From: Bog-950 sp046329495
Lineage (GTDB): Bacteria; Bacteroidota; Bacteroidia; Chitinophagales; LD1
Reading direction: 5' to 3'
Length of the DNA: 64,000 nucleotides
Assembly: GCA_046329495.1 (NCBI GenBank)
Contig: JAXLUO010000003.1
Coordinates: 1-64,000 of the forward strand
In this document: positions 16,231-24,904 of the stretch, piece after piece
How positions within the stretch are numbered: the first letter of the stretch is position 1
Layout of the letters: each line of letters opens with the position of its first letter
The notes under the pieces: generated by a model
Told to the model about the DNA's origin: nothing
The model's database searches: none
What the model saw: the letters and a program-made list of their open reading frames with translations, nothing else
Made by a program: the position numbers and the translations under genes

Positions 16231-19200
16231 GTGATGGCAGATAATAAGATAAAAGCCCTGGCGATTAAGGTGCACCCTAAAACTGAACCTCAAGGAGTTG
16301 AATATGCCTGGGACAAAATACCGCAACTTGAGGTGTTTACGAAACATATCATTATTCCCGAAATTGCTGTGGATAAGGATGGCAACACTTCTGTCGACAT
16401 TGGTTCAATCGTTTCGGGTATGCCTACGGTATACGCAAGAGCAAATTTATTCAGAAACGCCTTAGATAATATTACTGATAAGGAGGCTGAAGCTTCTGGT
16501 TTAATGCTTTTTTATAAATCCTTAATAAACGAGTGGAAAGGGTTCATCAGTTGCATTGCATTAAATTATAAAGACATTGGAATTGAAAGAATCCAACTTG
16601 CATATTCAGACGGAAATAAAATTATTGATACCGCGAATATCTATGAACCTGTGGGCGCATTTGGCAACGTACTATTTGAAAGACGACCGCTATGGTGCGA
16701 TCAATCTTTGGCAAATAACGCAGATAAAATACCATTCCTTGATGTAATTACTTTTCAAGGCAATGTGGTAGGTGGAACTTCACCTGATTGCTTCTTATTT
16801 ACATCGGTATCTTATAAGATAAAGGAAAAGCTGCCTTTTGTAAATATTAATAATGGCAAGTTTATAGATCCTCTGCAATCTGACTTAAGACCAGAGGAAC
16901 TTTCGAAATTGTATGGATATGCAAAACATATCCTTAACAATATTGATAAATTTAGAAGAAACTTCGATGGGGTAGAAGAACTTCTTAGGCCTGATTATAG
17001 TAATATCTATGGCTGCATCCAAAATTGGATGTCTGACATGGTGAAGTATCAACAGAACCGCAATTATCCTCGTTTGGAGGAGCAAACTCCCCCGGAGGTT
17101 GGCTCCCTGTTTAAATATCCTTTTAGCCTTCTTTTTAATTATTCGACTGAACTTTACGGTTCTGAAGGAATTATCTCCGATTCAAACTTACCTGGGGGGA
17201 TTTTGTTTGATCCGAAGGACATGTTATTACCAGATTCTACTGAAATAGCACAAATTGATTTTGGAAAGCAGGGAGCAGAAACAAAGTATTATTTAAAAAC
17301 TAAGCCAATATTGTTGTTGGAGGCTGAAACAAAAGGACAACCAGGCAATTACGCTTATTTTACGTTGCCTCTAACCCCGTTGGCATTAAATGTCTTTGGT
17401 GCAAATTTGAATGCATTAGTTGGCTTAGATGAGTCATCCAATGTTAGATCACGAATATCCGCTATTTACGATCCAAATGATAAGGATGGGGAAAAATTAA
17501 TTGTTCAGTTGAAATTGTTTACTCAAACCGGGAATGAAATTATTAAGCAAATAATTTACAAGGTTACACGTGATTCCATAATTGGTAAAGATATTTTGAT
17601 GTGGCCTAATTTCATCTCTAAGCAATGGAATCGGTACTTCCTGTTTTCGGAAATACCGCATAACGATGCCAAATTTCAGGCTACACCATTTATTGGGGAT
17701 GTGAATGACGATTTTTTTAGAATCGTCCTTGATGAAAAAGGTATTCCAATTTATCTCGCAAATAAAGGCAAGGCTGCTACAATTTCTGACAGATATGGCG
17801 ACATACATGTTCAGTTGCATATTGCTTCAAATAATGCGGTTGCAGATAATAAGTACAAGTATGAAATTTATGAAAGTAATCAGCCGTTTAAGGGGATAAA
17901 ATTTGCGCACGCAGGCGTAGATTGTGGATTTGGCATAATTAGATATGACGGTACTGGAACTAACAATTCTTTACCATTAAATATGCTAAGGAACCCGGTA
18001 GTAGATCTGGCTCCTGCTTATCTGGGGGTAGATTTTGGTAGCACAAACTCTTCAATTGCATATTTTTCAGGAAGTAAAAATGAAGTTTGCCAAAGTTTGA
18101 CCCTTAAAAATAGAAGAGTTTCACTGCTGGCTTCCGATGTGAAGAACAATGATGAGAGACCTGCCGTTGAAGACGAGATTTTCTTTTTCCAAAATGATGA
18201 AATTGTTACTAACTCCATAAAATCAGTCCTTACTATTCATGACCCGCGAAGAATAGTCAACGATGCCAATATTTCAAATGATTCTTTAGCCGCGCAAGCT
18301 GTCAAAGGTGGCTTCCCGTGCTTTGAGAAGAACTTACCGATAGAAAGCGCGCAGAATAGCCGCTATTTTCTAGGATATAACCGGGTTGGTAAGGCGGAGT
18401 TGGTCTACAATATGAAGTGGTCCACCCAGAGCATTGATAAAAGCTATAAAACGGCCTATTTAAGCTCGTTACTGTTGCACATTTACGCTCAACTATTTAT
18501 TGAAGGCCATGAGCCACATACGTTAAAGTGGTCTTATCCGTCATCTATGGGTAAAGGTTTGCTTAGTGAATACCGAGCAATATGGGATTCGCTAAAAGAA
18601 ATCAGCCCAATCGTAAGCAAGGTGGCTCTAAAAACCTATCCTCCTTCGGATTTATCAGAAATAGGAGATACCTCGGGAAGTTCTTGGTCTAATACAGAAA
18701 GCAATACAGGTTGGGGAAGTGGTGGTGATTCAGGCAATTCAAGTTCCGCATGGGGGGCTGGTGACAGTGGTTCTAATTGGGGCGGAAGTTCTCCGAATCC
18801 TCCTTCAAGCGGATGGGGGGATGATGGAGGGAAAAAGAGCAAAAAAGCTGTTGACATAGCTACAGATACTGGGCCATTGCGTTTTGACTTCAAGCAGTTA
18901 AGCAACGATGAATCGCTCACTGAGGCTTGCGCTGTGGCTAATTATTTGGTTAATACAGGCTATTCAGTCAAACCTGGTGAATTAGTTCTTTGTTTCGATA
19001 TTGGTGGTAGCACGACCGACATTACTGTTTTATGTCAAATGGAGGGCGGGAAAGCGATGATTAAGCAGAATTCCATCAGGTTCGCTGCCCAGCGTGTTTC
19101 TCAAGCCACGAAGTTTTCTCCAAACTTCAAGTCCGTACTCTTGAAAATGTGTGAAAAGAAAAACATTTCAATTCAAGGTCTGAATAAAGGAGATAACAAG

Positions 19201-20127
19201 TATTCTGAAAATACAGCGCCTTATTATTTTGAACAAGTTGTAGATAGGCTTGATGCATCTGATTTTGATATGTTCTACCTGTTAATAGCGGCAGAATGCA
19301 AAGAAATGATGTGTGTTAACCTATATGTTACAGGTTTGATAATGTACTATGCTGGACAATTGGCTTTTAAAGTAAGGACAGAAATCGTTAAATCAGAAGA
19401 CGCTCCTGCGGCTGTTAAAAGTCTTGCACCTAAAATTAATATTGCATTTGCCGGAAAGGGAGCGCGTATATTTGATTGGTTTAGCGCGGTTAATCCTAAG
19501 GCGGCCAATGATTATTATACCCAAATGTTTATTAGAGGAATAGGGGGAGAAGGTGTCGCAAAGCAGACAATTTCTCCAGTAAATTATCCATCGCAAATTA
19601 TTAATATAAATTCGCAACGCAAAACAAACAATGCCGATGTTAAATATGAAGTGTCTAAAGGGTTAGCAATACCTACACACATAACGCCTATTTTGGTTCC
19701 AAAAAACAAAGAAGCAATCGAGATATTGGGAGAGGAGCATTTTTGTGTTATCACTCCCGCAGGAGAATTGAAATATTTACACTATGGGAATTCAATTACC
19801 CCGGAAATGATGGAATATATCGGAGATTATTTTATTAGTTCTCCTCCTACTGGGCAACAACCGTGCCCTCGCTTCATGGATTTCGCTGACTTGTTCTTTA
19901 AGGTTTCATCAACAATGTTTGGGTTAAAGATGAACCAATCCGATTTTATGAAAGGTTTCCATGATATGAATATTGAAAGTTACATTAAGATGGACCCTGA
20001 TTTTATCGAAGCTCAAAAGCGTAAAGGCGAAGAGCAAAAAAGGTTTGATTTTGTTGCTCCAATAATAATCCTTGAAGGAATGAAGTTCTTTGAAAATCAT
20101 TTGCTAAAAGGAATACAAAAAGTGTAA
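16231..20127 (+). CDS. Giant actin/Hsp70-like ATPase with Gly/Ser/Trp-rich insert
   Basis: The protein has 1298 residues. Residues 1 to about 590 are a beta-rich, motif-free N-terminal region. The actin/Hsp70 ATPase fold follows: phosphate-1 loop GVDFGSTNSS (D601), phosphate-2 loop CFDIGGSTTDITVL (D923) and the adenosine motif AFAGKGARIFDW (G1075). Both catalytic aspartates are present. A low-complexity Gly/Ser/Trp/Asp linker (about 812-872) sits between the two phosphate loops, an odd place for a disordered insert. The size and layout recall the SrfB-type Hsp70-like proteins, but I cannot confirm that. It starts right after the tubulin-like gene. ATP-driven assembly or remodelling of the Ter complex is inference. 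Confidence 0.8.
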   Translation: MMADNKIKALAIKVHPKTEPQGVEYAWDKIPQLEVFTKHIIIPEIAVDKDGNTSVDIGSIVSGMPTVYARANLFRNALDNITDKEAEASGLMLFYKSLINEWKGFISCIALNYKDIGIERIQLAYSDGNKIIDTANIYEPVGAFGNVLFERRPLWCDQSLANNADKIPFLDVITFQGNVVGGTSPDCFLFTSVSYKIKEKLPFVNINNGKFIDPLQSDLRPEELSKLYGYAKHILNNIDKFRRNFDGVEELLRPDYSNIYGCIQNWMSDMVKYQQNRNYPRLEEQTPPEVGSLFKYPFSLLFNYSTELYGSEGIISDSNLPGGILFDPKDMLLPDSTEIAQIDFGKQGAETKYYLKTKPILLLEAETKGQPGNYAYFTLPLTPLALNVFGANLNALVGLDESSNVRSRISAIYDPNDKDGEKLIVQLKLFTQTGNEIIKQIIYKVTRDSIIGKDILMWPNFISKQWNRYFLFSEIPHNDAKFQATPFIGDVNDDFFRIVLDEKGIPIYLANKGKAATISDRYGDIHVQLHIASNNAVADNKYKYEIYESNQPFKGIKFAHAGVDCGFGIIRYDGTGTNNSLPLNMLRNPVVDLAPAYLGVDFGSTNSSIAYFSGSKNEVCQSLTLKNRRVSLLASDVKNNDERPAVEDEIFFFQNDEIVTNSIKSVLTIHDPRRIVNDANISNDSLAAQAVKGGFPCFEKNLPIESAQNSRYFLGYNRVGKAELVYNMKWSTQSIDKSYKTAYLSSLLLHIYAQLFIEGHEPHTLKWSYPSSMGKGLLSEYRAIWDSLKEISPIVSKVALKTYPPSDLSEIGDTSGSSWSNTESNTGWGSGGDSGNSSSAWGAGDSGSNWGGSSPNPPSSGWGDDGGKKSKKAVDIATDTGPLRFDFKQLSNDESLTEACAVANYLVNTGYSVKPGELVLCFDIGGSTTDITVLCQMEGGKAMIKQNSIRFAAQRVSQATKFSPNFKSVLLKMCEKKNISIQGLNKGDNKYSENTAPYYFEQVVDRLDASDFDMFYLLIAAECKEMMCVNLYVTGLIMYYAGQLAFKVRTEIVKSEDAPAAVKSLAPKINIAFAGKGARIFDWFSAVNPKAANDYYTQMFIRGIGGEGVAKQTISPVNYPSQIININSQRKTNNADVKYEVSKGLAIPTHITPILVPKNKEAIEILGEEHFCVITPAGELKYLHYGNSITPEMMEYIGDYFISSPPTGQQPCPRFMDFADLFFKVSSTMFGLKMNQSDFMKGFHDMNIESYIKMDPDFIEAQKRKGEEQKRFDFVAPIIILEGMKFFENHLLKGIQKV

Positions 20128-20134
20128 GCGTCGT

Positions 20135-21472
20135 ATGGATTTTTGTGTTTTAGTGAAAGTCACAAGGCGAGCGGTTTCGTTTTGGTATCAATCAGATGGC
20201 AACCCTTATGCACCACTGGTTATGAAAGGGAATAACGAGGTGCCCTTGTATTTTTATATTAATGGAAATGATTTTGTATTTGGAAATTTAGCGAAAGAGA
20301 GGTTTTATTTGAATGACCCCTGTGCCTATGGGAACTATTTTGAAATAGTAAAAGATCCAAGCAAGCATTTTAGCATATATGGAAATAAGAAGCCGGTAAA
20401 ACAATTGTTTTATTATGGCGTTGAACAATGTTTATCGTACTTTATTAACACCGTTCTATACAAAAGCGACTCTATAGAATCATACAGATTGAATTTTCCT
20501 CTTCGCTTTTGGTTTGAAGCTGATATTGAAGATAAAGAGCGGGTACTAATTGAAACACTCTTTACGGAGGCGGGCTATGATAATATTGGTAGGATAGATT
20601 TTGACTCTGTTTTGATCAAAATATTGAGCAATAAGAAGGTTATCCTGGGAGACAATCCTATTTTGCTGCTTAAAGGAGTTGACAATAATTTATATATAGA
20701 ATTATTCAAAAACGTTGAAGACGGCTCAATTGGGAAAGCGAAGCTCGAGGGTCAGGGAGCTGACCCAAGAATAATGATACTGGCCGATATGATTCTGGAA
20801 TATATTTTAACTCAAAACTCATACTTAAATCTTAATAAGGAAACGGAAATAGGAGTGCTTATTCCTTTTGTTTCTAATTTGATAGGAAACCTTGCTCCAA
20901 TTATTAAGGGTGAAGTAGAGCTTACCGATGGAATAAAATACTATTTCAGAGTAAATGCCAAAACCCTGGACGAGCGATTGTTGTATTATTCCAATGATAA
21001 CATTATATTCTCAGAGATTGACAGTCTGCTTAAGTTAAATAGAATCAATTCTCAAGAGGTATTTCTTGTTTTAGGCAGTGAAGAAATTAATACTTCTTAT
21101 TTTACTAATAAGCTGGGCAAGAAGTATCCCGCTGTCAGGGGACTTGATGCATCGCACCAGAAAGACGCACTGAAAAGCGTTTTTGATGAGGTTATTGTTT
21201 CAGGATATTCGATTAAAGTAAAGACGTCGCTAGGTCCTCCGCCTCTGCCTCCTTTTAATGGTGCCGGAAAAGAGGAGAATAAAGTAAAAATCAAGCCTCC
21301 ATTGCCGCCCGCTATTAAAAACGGAGATGCAGTAAATAAAGATAGGCAAAACGGGGATATTACACGAAAAGTTCCACCGCTACCTCCAATGGTAAAGAAA
21401 AAGCCGGAAGAGGTTGTAGTAAAACCGAAGTTACCACCGATTCCACCGCAGCCACCTAAAAAGAAATCTTAA
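20135..21472 (+). CDS. Degenerate Hsp70/actin-like protein with proline-rich tail
   Basis: The protein has 445 residues. The order of elements mirrors an Hsp70 ATPase. A first strand pair is followed by VPLYFYINGNDFVFGNLAKERF-like sequence (compare the P-S-V-x-F...VG..A block). A middle segment LLLKGVDNNLYIELF lies where phosphate-2 should be, and VFLVLGSEEINTSYF where the adenosine motif should be. The catalytic DxGT/DxGG residues are missing, so I read it as a pseudo-ATPase. The last ~85 residues are disordered with repeated PPLPP-type motifs (GPPPLPP, KPPLPP, VPPLPP, LPPIPPQPP), typical docking sites. It probably partners the 1298-residue ATPase, whose gene ends 7 bases upstream. The fold reading is my inference. 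Confidence 0.6.
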   Translation: MDFCVLVKVTRRAVSFWYQSDGNPYAPLVMKGNNEVPLYFYINGNDFVFGNLAKERFYLNDPCAYGNYFEIVKDPSKHFSIYGNKKPVKQLFYYGVEQCLSYFINTVLYKSDSIESYRLNFPLRFWFEADIEDKERVLIETLFTEAGYDNIGRIDFDSVLIKILSNKKVILGDNPILLLKGVDNNLYIELFKNVEDGSIGKAKLEGQGADPRIMILADMILEYILTQNSYLNLNKETEIGVLIPFVSNLIGNLAPIIKGEVELTDGIKYYFRVNAKTLDERLLYYSNDNIIFSEIDSLLKLNRINSQEVFLVLGSEEINTSYFTNKLGKKYPAVRGLDASHQKDALKSVFDEVIVSGYSIKVKTSLGPPPLPPFNGAGKEENKVKIKPPLPPAIKNGDAVNKDRQNGDITRKVPPLPPMVKKKPEEVVVKPKLPPIPPQPPKKKS

Positions 21473-21495
21473 ACTATAAATTAAATAATACTCAA

Positions 21496-22062
21496 ATGGC
21501 AATAACATTAGAAAAGAAGAAACCAATTTCTTTGGTTAAAGAAAAACCAGGATTACAAAATATCGTGGCTGGTCTGGGTTGGGATGAAGCGACAATCAAT
21601 GGCAGTAAAGTTGACTGCGACGTTTCCGTATTTATGTTAGGAGCAAATGGGAAACTGCCAGCAGATGAGTTTTTCGTTTTTTACAATAATTTGAACAGCC
21701 CTGATGGCGCAGTAAAACATTTAGGCGACAGTCGTGGTGGCGAAGGCGAAGGTGATGATGAATCAGTTACCATCGATTTAAAGATGGTTGACAGTAGAAT
21801 CGAATTTATTTATTTCACGGTTACCATCCACGAATCCGAATCTCGCGGACATCATTTTGGAAATGTCCAAAACTCATATATAAAGCTATACAATGCGCAG
21901 GATAATTCCACCCTTTGTCAATATGAACTTAATGAATCTTTCGATGGCAATGACTCATTGCTCATAGCAAGTATATCACGTAACGGAGGTAATTGGAATG
22001 TAGAAGCTATGGGACAAGCATTTGGAGGTGGGCTTGGCGCGTTAGTGGAACTATATCAATAA
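21496..22062 (+). CDS. terD: TerD-family protein 1
   Basis: The protein has 188 residues, the normal TerD length. The diagnostic order is visible: ITLEKKKPISLVKEKPGL at the N-terminus, GLGWD (about 27-31), DCDVSVFML, FFVFYNN, HLGDSRGGEGEGDDES (the acidic calcium-binding loop) and a C-terminal WNVEAMGQAFGGGL. TerD proteins are cytoplasmic calcium-binding beta-sandwiches associated with tellurite, oxidant, colicin and phage resistance. The usual DLD in the early acidic loop is DCD here. The N-terminus has the two L-x-K strands (I3-T-L-E-K7, I11-S-L-V-K15) that also appear in three following genes. The family is certain; the trigger is unknown. Confidence 0.95.
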   Translation: MAITLEKKKPISLVKEKPGLQNIVAGLGWDEATINGSKVDCDVSVFMLGANGKLPADEFFVFYNNLNSPDGAVKHLGDSRGGEGEGDDESVTIDLKMVDSRIEFIYFTVTIHESESRGHHFGNVQNSYIKLYNAQDNSTLCQYELNESFDGNDSLLIASISRNGGNWNVEAMGQAFGGGLGALVELYQ

Positions 22063-22081
22063 CAATAAAAAAAATAACACT

Positions 22082-22732
22082 ATGGGATTTAATTTATCAA
22101 AAGGAGAAAGGTTTGATCTTTCTAAGGCGGCTCCAGGTTTAACTAAAGTTAGGATTGGATTAGGTTGGGATCCTAATGACCAGCCCGGGGGGCCTGATTT
22201 TGATTTAGATGTTTCTGCATTCGCGATTGACTCAAAATTTAAAATTCCTTCTGACAGTTATTTTGTCTTTTATGGCCAGGTAAAAGCCGGCAACGGCATT
22301 GAAGATGAGACGGAAAAGGGACTTTACAGGCCGATTACTGAAGACGGTTCAATATTAGGCGCTATTGACGATCCTGACGGAAAAAGAAGCGATGGTGCTG
22401 ACGATGAGGATATGATAATCAACCTTGGCAAGGTGAATTCTAAAATAGAACAGATTATTATCTGTGTGACAATTTGTAAATACCCCCACGATAATAATAA
22501 AGACCGAAGAACTTTAGATTTGAACTTTGGTATGGTCAATGACTGTTATATAAGGATTGTAAATGATGTTACAGGTGATGAAATGGCCAAGTATGAACTA
22601 AAAGAAAATTTTGGAAAAGAAGATGCGGTGGAGTTTGGTCGTTTATATAGAGTTGGAGGTGCTTGGGAATTTGAAGCGATGGGGCGCGGTCATCATGGCA
22701 GCTTAGGCGAATTAGTTAACATTTATACCTGA
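22082..22732 (+). CDS. terD: TerD-family protein 2
   Basis: The protein has 216 residues. The TerD pattern is complete: MGFNLSKGERFDLSK, APGLTKVRIGLGWD, PDFDLDVSAFA, YFVFYGQ, GADDEDMIINL, FGMVNDCYIRI and WEFEAMGRGHHGSLG. The acidic loops are intact, with DLD and DDED. It has an extra ~30-residue loop after the FVFYGQ strand (ETEKGLYRPITEDGSILG). Its first 15 residues are repeated exactly in the next gene. It is 20 bases from the first TerD gene and is probably a diverged paralogue that forms mixed assemblies. The family is certain. Confidence 0.95.
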   Translation: MGFNLSKGERFDLSKAAPGLTKVRIGLGWDPNDQPGGPDFDLDVSAFAIDSKFKIPSDSYFVFYGQVKAGNGIEDETEKGLYRPITEDGSILGAIDDPDGKRSDGADDEDMIINLGKVNSKIEQIIICVTICKYPHDNNKDRRTLDLNFGMVNDCYIRIVNDVTGDEMAKYELKENFGKEDAVEFGRLYRVGGAWEFEAMGRGHHGSLGELVNIYT

Positions 22733-22752
22733 TTTTAACCTAAATAAAACAA

Positions 22753-22992
22753 ATGGGATTTAACTTAAGTAAAGGAGAAAGGTTTGATCTTTCCAAATCG
22801 TCTAGTGATACTGCAACGGGCAACTCTTTTAATGCTCGGCTGCCTATTACTAGGAGTAAGGATATTACGGTAATCATTCTTGTGGTCCTTACTATTTTGG
22901 TGATTGCACTTAATGCTTCTCTTTGGTACCATGTTTTGGAGCCTTTATCTAGTGCTGCGAGTATTAACAAGAACGAAAAAATCAGTAAATGA
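22753..22992 (+). CDS. One-TM peptide carrying the TerD N-terminal motif
   Basis: The protein has 79 residues. Residues 1-15 (MGFNLSKGERFDLSK) are identical to the start of the upstream TerD protein. The DNA there is also nearly the same, with a few synonymous changes, so the segment was copied. A polar linker (16-36) leads to one transmembrane helix (about 38-58) and a short periplasmic tail. With a positive N-terminal side, the motif should face the cytoplasm. I infer a membrane receptor or cap for TerD assemblies. No known family is recognised. It is too short to rely on alone, but the copied N-terminus and operon position make a real gene very likely. Confidence 0.8.
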   Translation: MGFNLSKGERFDLSKSSSDTATGNSFNARLPITRSKDITVIILVVLTILVIALNASLWYHVLEPLSSAASINKNEKISK

Positions 22993-23022
22993 AACCGGTA
23001 AGGACATAAACCCAATGAAACT

Positions 23023-23817
23023 ATGGCATTTGATTTGAATAAGAGCGGCAGTGATAAGAAACGGTTCGATCTCACAAAATCGGACGGGACAACTGCTAAA
23101 TTTGATCTTTCCAAGGGGCAAGGATCTCCGACAATTAAAACTATCCGAAAAAGCAAGAGTATTGTTTGGATTGGAGCTTTTTTGGTGGTAGGCATGTTGG
23201 CATTTGTCGCATGGTATTTTACATCTCACACTCCATCCGCTAATACCCGTAACGAAACTGTTGCTCAGACTTCCTCGCCAACTGAATCAAATGGCAAACT
23301 AGGTAACGTTGATACAACTAAATCATTGAAGGCAATCACAACCAATGCCGAAGCAAATACTCCCATAACGGCTAATAGCAATTCTATGGATCCATCAGCA
23401 ACTTCGAGTTCCGCTGCAAATTCAAAGAATTCCACCGCCCCAAACGGTCCTACAAGTAATCAAACCGTTCTCAATCCTACTTCGCTAAATAATAAGATTC
23501 CCGTTACTTTTGAGTACGCATCCGCTTCTTTTAATTCAGTAGATGATAAATTAGTAAGTGACCTTATTACATATCTTTCTAGCAATCCGAGTGCTCGGGT
23601 TACTATAAACGGTTATGCTAGTAGTGATGGTTTACTATCCAAAAATCTGGCAATAGCACAACAAAGGGCTGATTCCTTTAAGAATTATCTTGTTAGTAAG
23701 GGTATTGCAGCGGAAAAAATAATTGCTGTCGGTAAAGGGATTGAAAAACCAATTGCATCGAATGAAACTGAAGAGGGGCGAAAAAAAAATAGACGTGTTG
23801 AAACTGTTTTTCAATAA
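23023..23817 (+). CDS. Inner-membrane OmpA-domain protein with three TerD-type motifs
   Basis: The protein has 264 residues. The cytoplasmic N-terminus carries FDLNK (3-7), FDLTK (15-19) and FDLSK (27-31), spaced exactly 12 residues apart. One transmembrane helix follows (about 47-67), then a Ser/Thr/Asn-rich linker (about 70-155). The C-terminal OmpA/MotB domain (about 160-264) contains INGYASSDG, NLAIAQQRADSFKNYL and NRRVE, the usual peptidoglycan-binding pattern. It is built like MotB: inner membrane plus wall binding. The motifs match the first strands of the TerD proteins next door. I infer that it links a cytoplasmic TerD assembly to peptidoglycan. The domain calls are strong; the linkage is a hypothesis. 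Confidence 0.9.
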   Translation: MAFDLNKSGSDKKRFDLTKSDGTTAKFDLSKGQGSPTIKTIRKSKSIVWIGAFLVVGMLAFVAWYFTSHTPSANTRNETVAQTSSPTESNGKLGNVDTTKSLKAITTNAEANTPITANSNSMDPSATSSSAANSKNSTAPNGPTSNQTVLNPTSLNNKIPVTFEYASASFNSVDDKLVSDLITYLSSNPSARVTINGYASSDGLLSKNLAIAQQRADSFKNYLVSKGIAAEKIIAVGKGIEKPIASNETEEGRKKNRRVETVFQ

Positions 23818-23844
23818 TTATTTGTCGATCTAAAATTTGAAAGT

Positions 23845-24042
23845 TTGGCTAGAAGATCAAAACGAAAATCTCAGTTTGAAAAAGTCCTTGTTTCGCTCGC
23901 GTTCGCATTCAGTTTGGCACTTGGCATTTTTAAAGTGGTTTTTGATAAGGCTTCCTGGTTTTCGGTATTTGTACCAATAATAATTGCATTCCTAATAATT
24001 GCAATTGTGCAGGTAAGTAAATCTATTATTAAAAAAATATAG
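23845..24042 (+). CDS. Small two-TM basic membrane protein
   Basis: The protein has 65 residues. It probably starts at TTG (23845), giving MARRSKRKSQFEKV, since no ATG fits. The basic start is followed by two hydrophobic helices (about 15-31 and 38-55) and a basic end. It ends 8 bases before terC and should sit in the inner membrane with its termini in the cytoplasm. No family is recognised. The odd start codon makes the call less certain, but the hydrophobic pattern and tight spacing support a real gene. Confidence 0.55.
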   Translation: MARRSKRKSQFEKVLVSLAFAFSLALGIFKVVFDKASWFSVFVPIIIAFLIIAIVQVSKSIIKKI

Positions 24043-24050
24043 TCCACACT

Positions 24051-24884
24051 ATGAACGACCTTATTCAACAAATTTTGAACCACCCTCTTGCCTCGCTAAT
24101 AGTTGTTGGTAACCTCGTTTTGATTGAAAGCCTTCTATCAGTTGATAATGCAGCGGTTCTAGCAACGATGGTTATGGATTTGCCGAAAGAGGATCGGACT
24201 AAAGCTTTACGATATGGAATTCTTGGGGCCTATGTTTTCCGTGGGCTTGCACTTTTATTCGCATCGTTCTTAGTAAAACTTTGGTTTTTAAAGCCCCTCG
24301 GTGGATTATTCCTGCTGTATCTGGTTTGGGACTGGTGGATGGGAAAGCAAACAGAAGATAAAGAAGATGATTATTTTGATAAGAGACGAAATTGGTTGTA
24401 TAAATTGACCGTAGGCTCCTTAGGAAATTTTTGGGCAACTGTAGCGCTTGTGGAACTTATGGATATGACTTTTTCAATCGATAATGTTTTTGCCGCTGTC
24501 GCCTTTTCGAATAACATCTTCATTATCTGGCTTGGAGTTTTTATTGGAATATTAGCAATGCGTTTTGTAGCACAGGGTTTTGTAAAGTTGATGGAGAAAT
24601 ATACTTTTTTGGAAACGTGCGCATTTACAGTAATCGGGATTCTTGGTCTGAAATTGATTTTTTCTGTTTATACTCACTTTTATCCTTGCAGTCAGGTGTC
24701 GATTTTTATGGAAGGCAATAAGGCTTGCTTAACGATGCAGGGATTGCCATTACCGCAGGAGCACTCAATTGTTTGGGGGGATGTTGTTACATCAGTTTTG
24801 ACCGTTGCTATTTTCTTTATGCCGATAATATCCAGTATTCTTTTCAACTTCCCTAAGCGCGGAGATGTAGCAACCTCGGAATAA
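24051..24884 (+). CDS. terC: TerC-family integral membrane protein
   Basis: TerC is the membrane component of Ter systems and a family of likely metal-ion exporters. The 277-residue protein has about seven transmembrane helices. Two acidic signatures inside helices are present: LIESLLSVDNAAVLA (about 23-37) and ELMDMTFSIDNVFA (about 137-150), which are the paired metal-binding positions. The start is ATG, 8 bases after the small TM gene. With TerB and TerD present, the cluster has the conserved Ter core. It may load or export a metal for the TerD proteins. The family is certain. Confidence 0.93.
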   Translation: MNDLIQQILNHPLASLIVVGNLVLIESLLSVDNAAVLATMVMDLPKEDRTKALRYGILGAYVFRGLALLFASFLVKLWFLKPLGGLFLLYLVWDWWMGKQTEDKEDDYFDKRRNWLYKLTVGSLGNFWATVALVELMDMTFSIDNVFAAVAFSNNIFIIWLGVFIGILAMRFVAQGFVKLMEKYTFLETCAFTVIGILGLKLIFSVYTHFYPCSQVSIFMEGNKACLTMQGLPLPQEHSIVWGDVVTSVLTVAIFFMPIISSILFNFPKRGDVATSE

Positions 24885-24904
24885 TCTTTTGCAAAGCAAT
24901 AGTT

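Noticed and set aside
18636..18920. A proline/leucine-rich open frame on the minus strand
   Set aside because: It is the complement of the Gly/Ser/Trp linker of the actin-like ATPase, which explains its odd composition.
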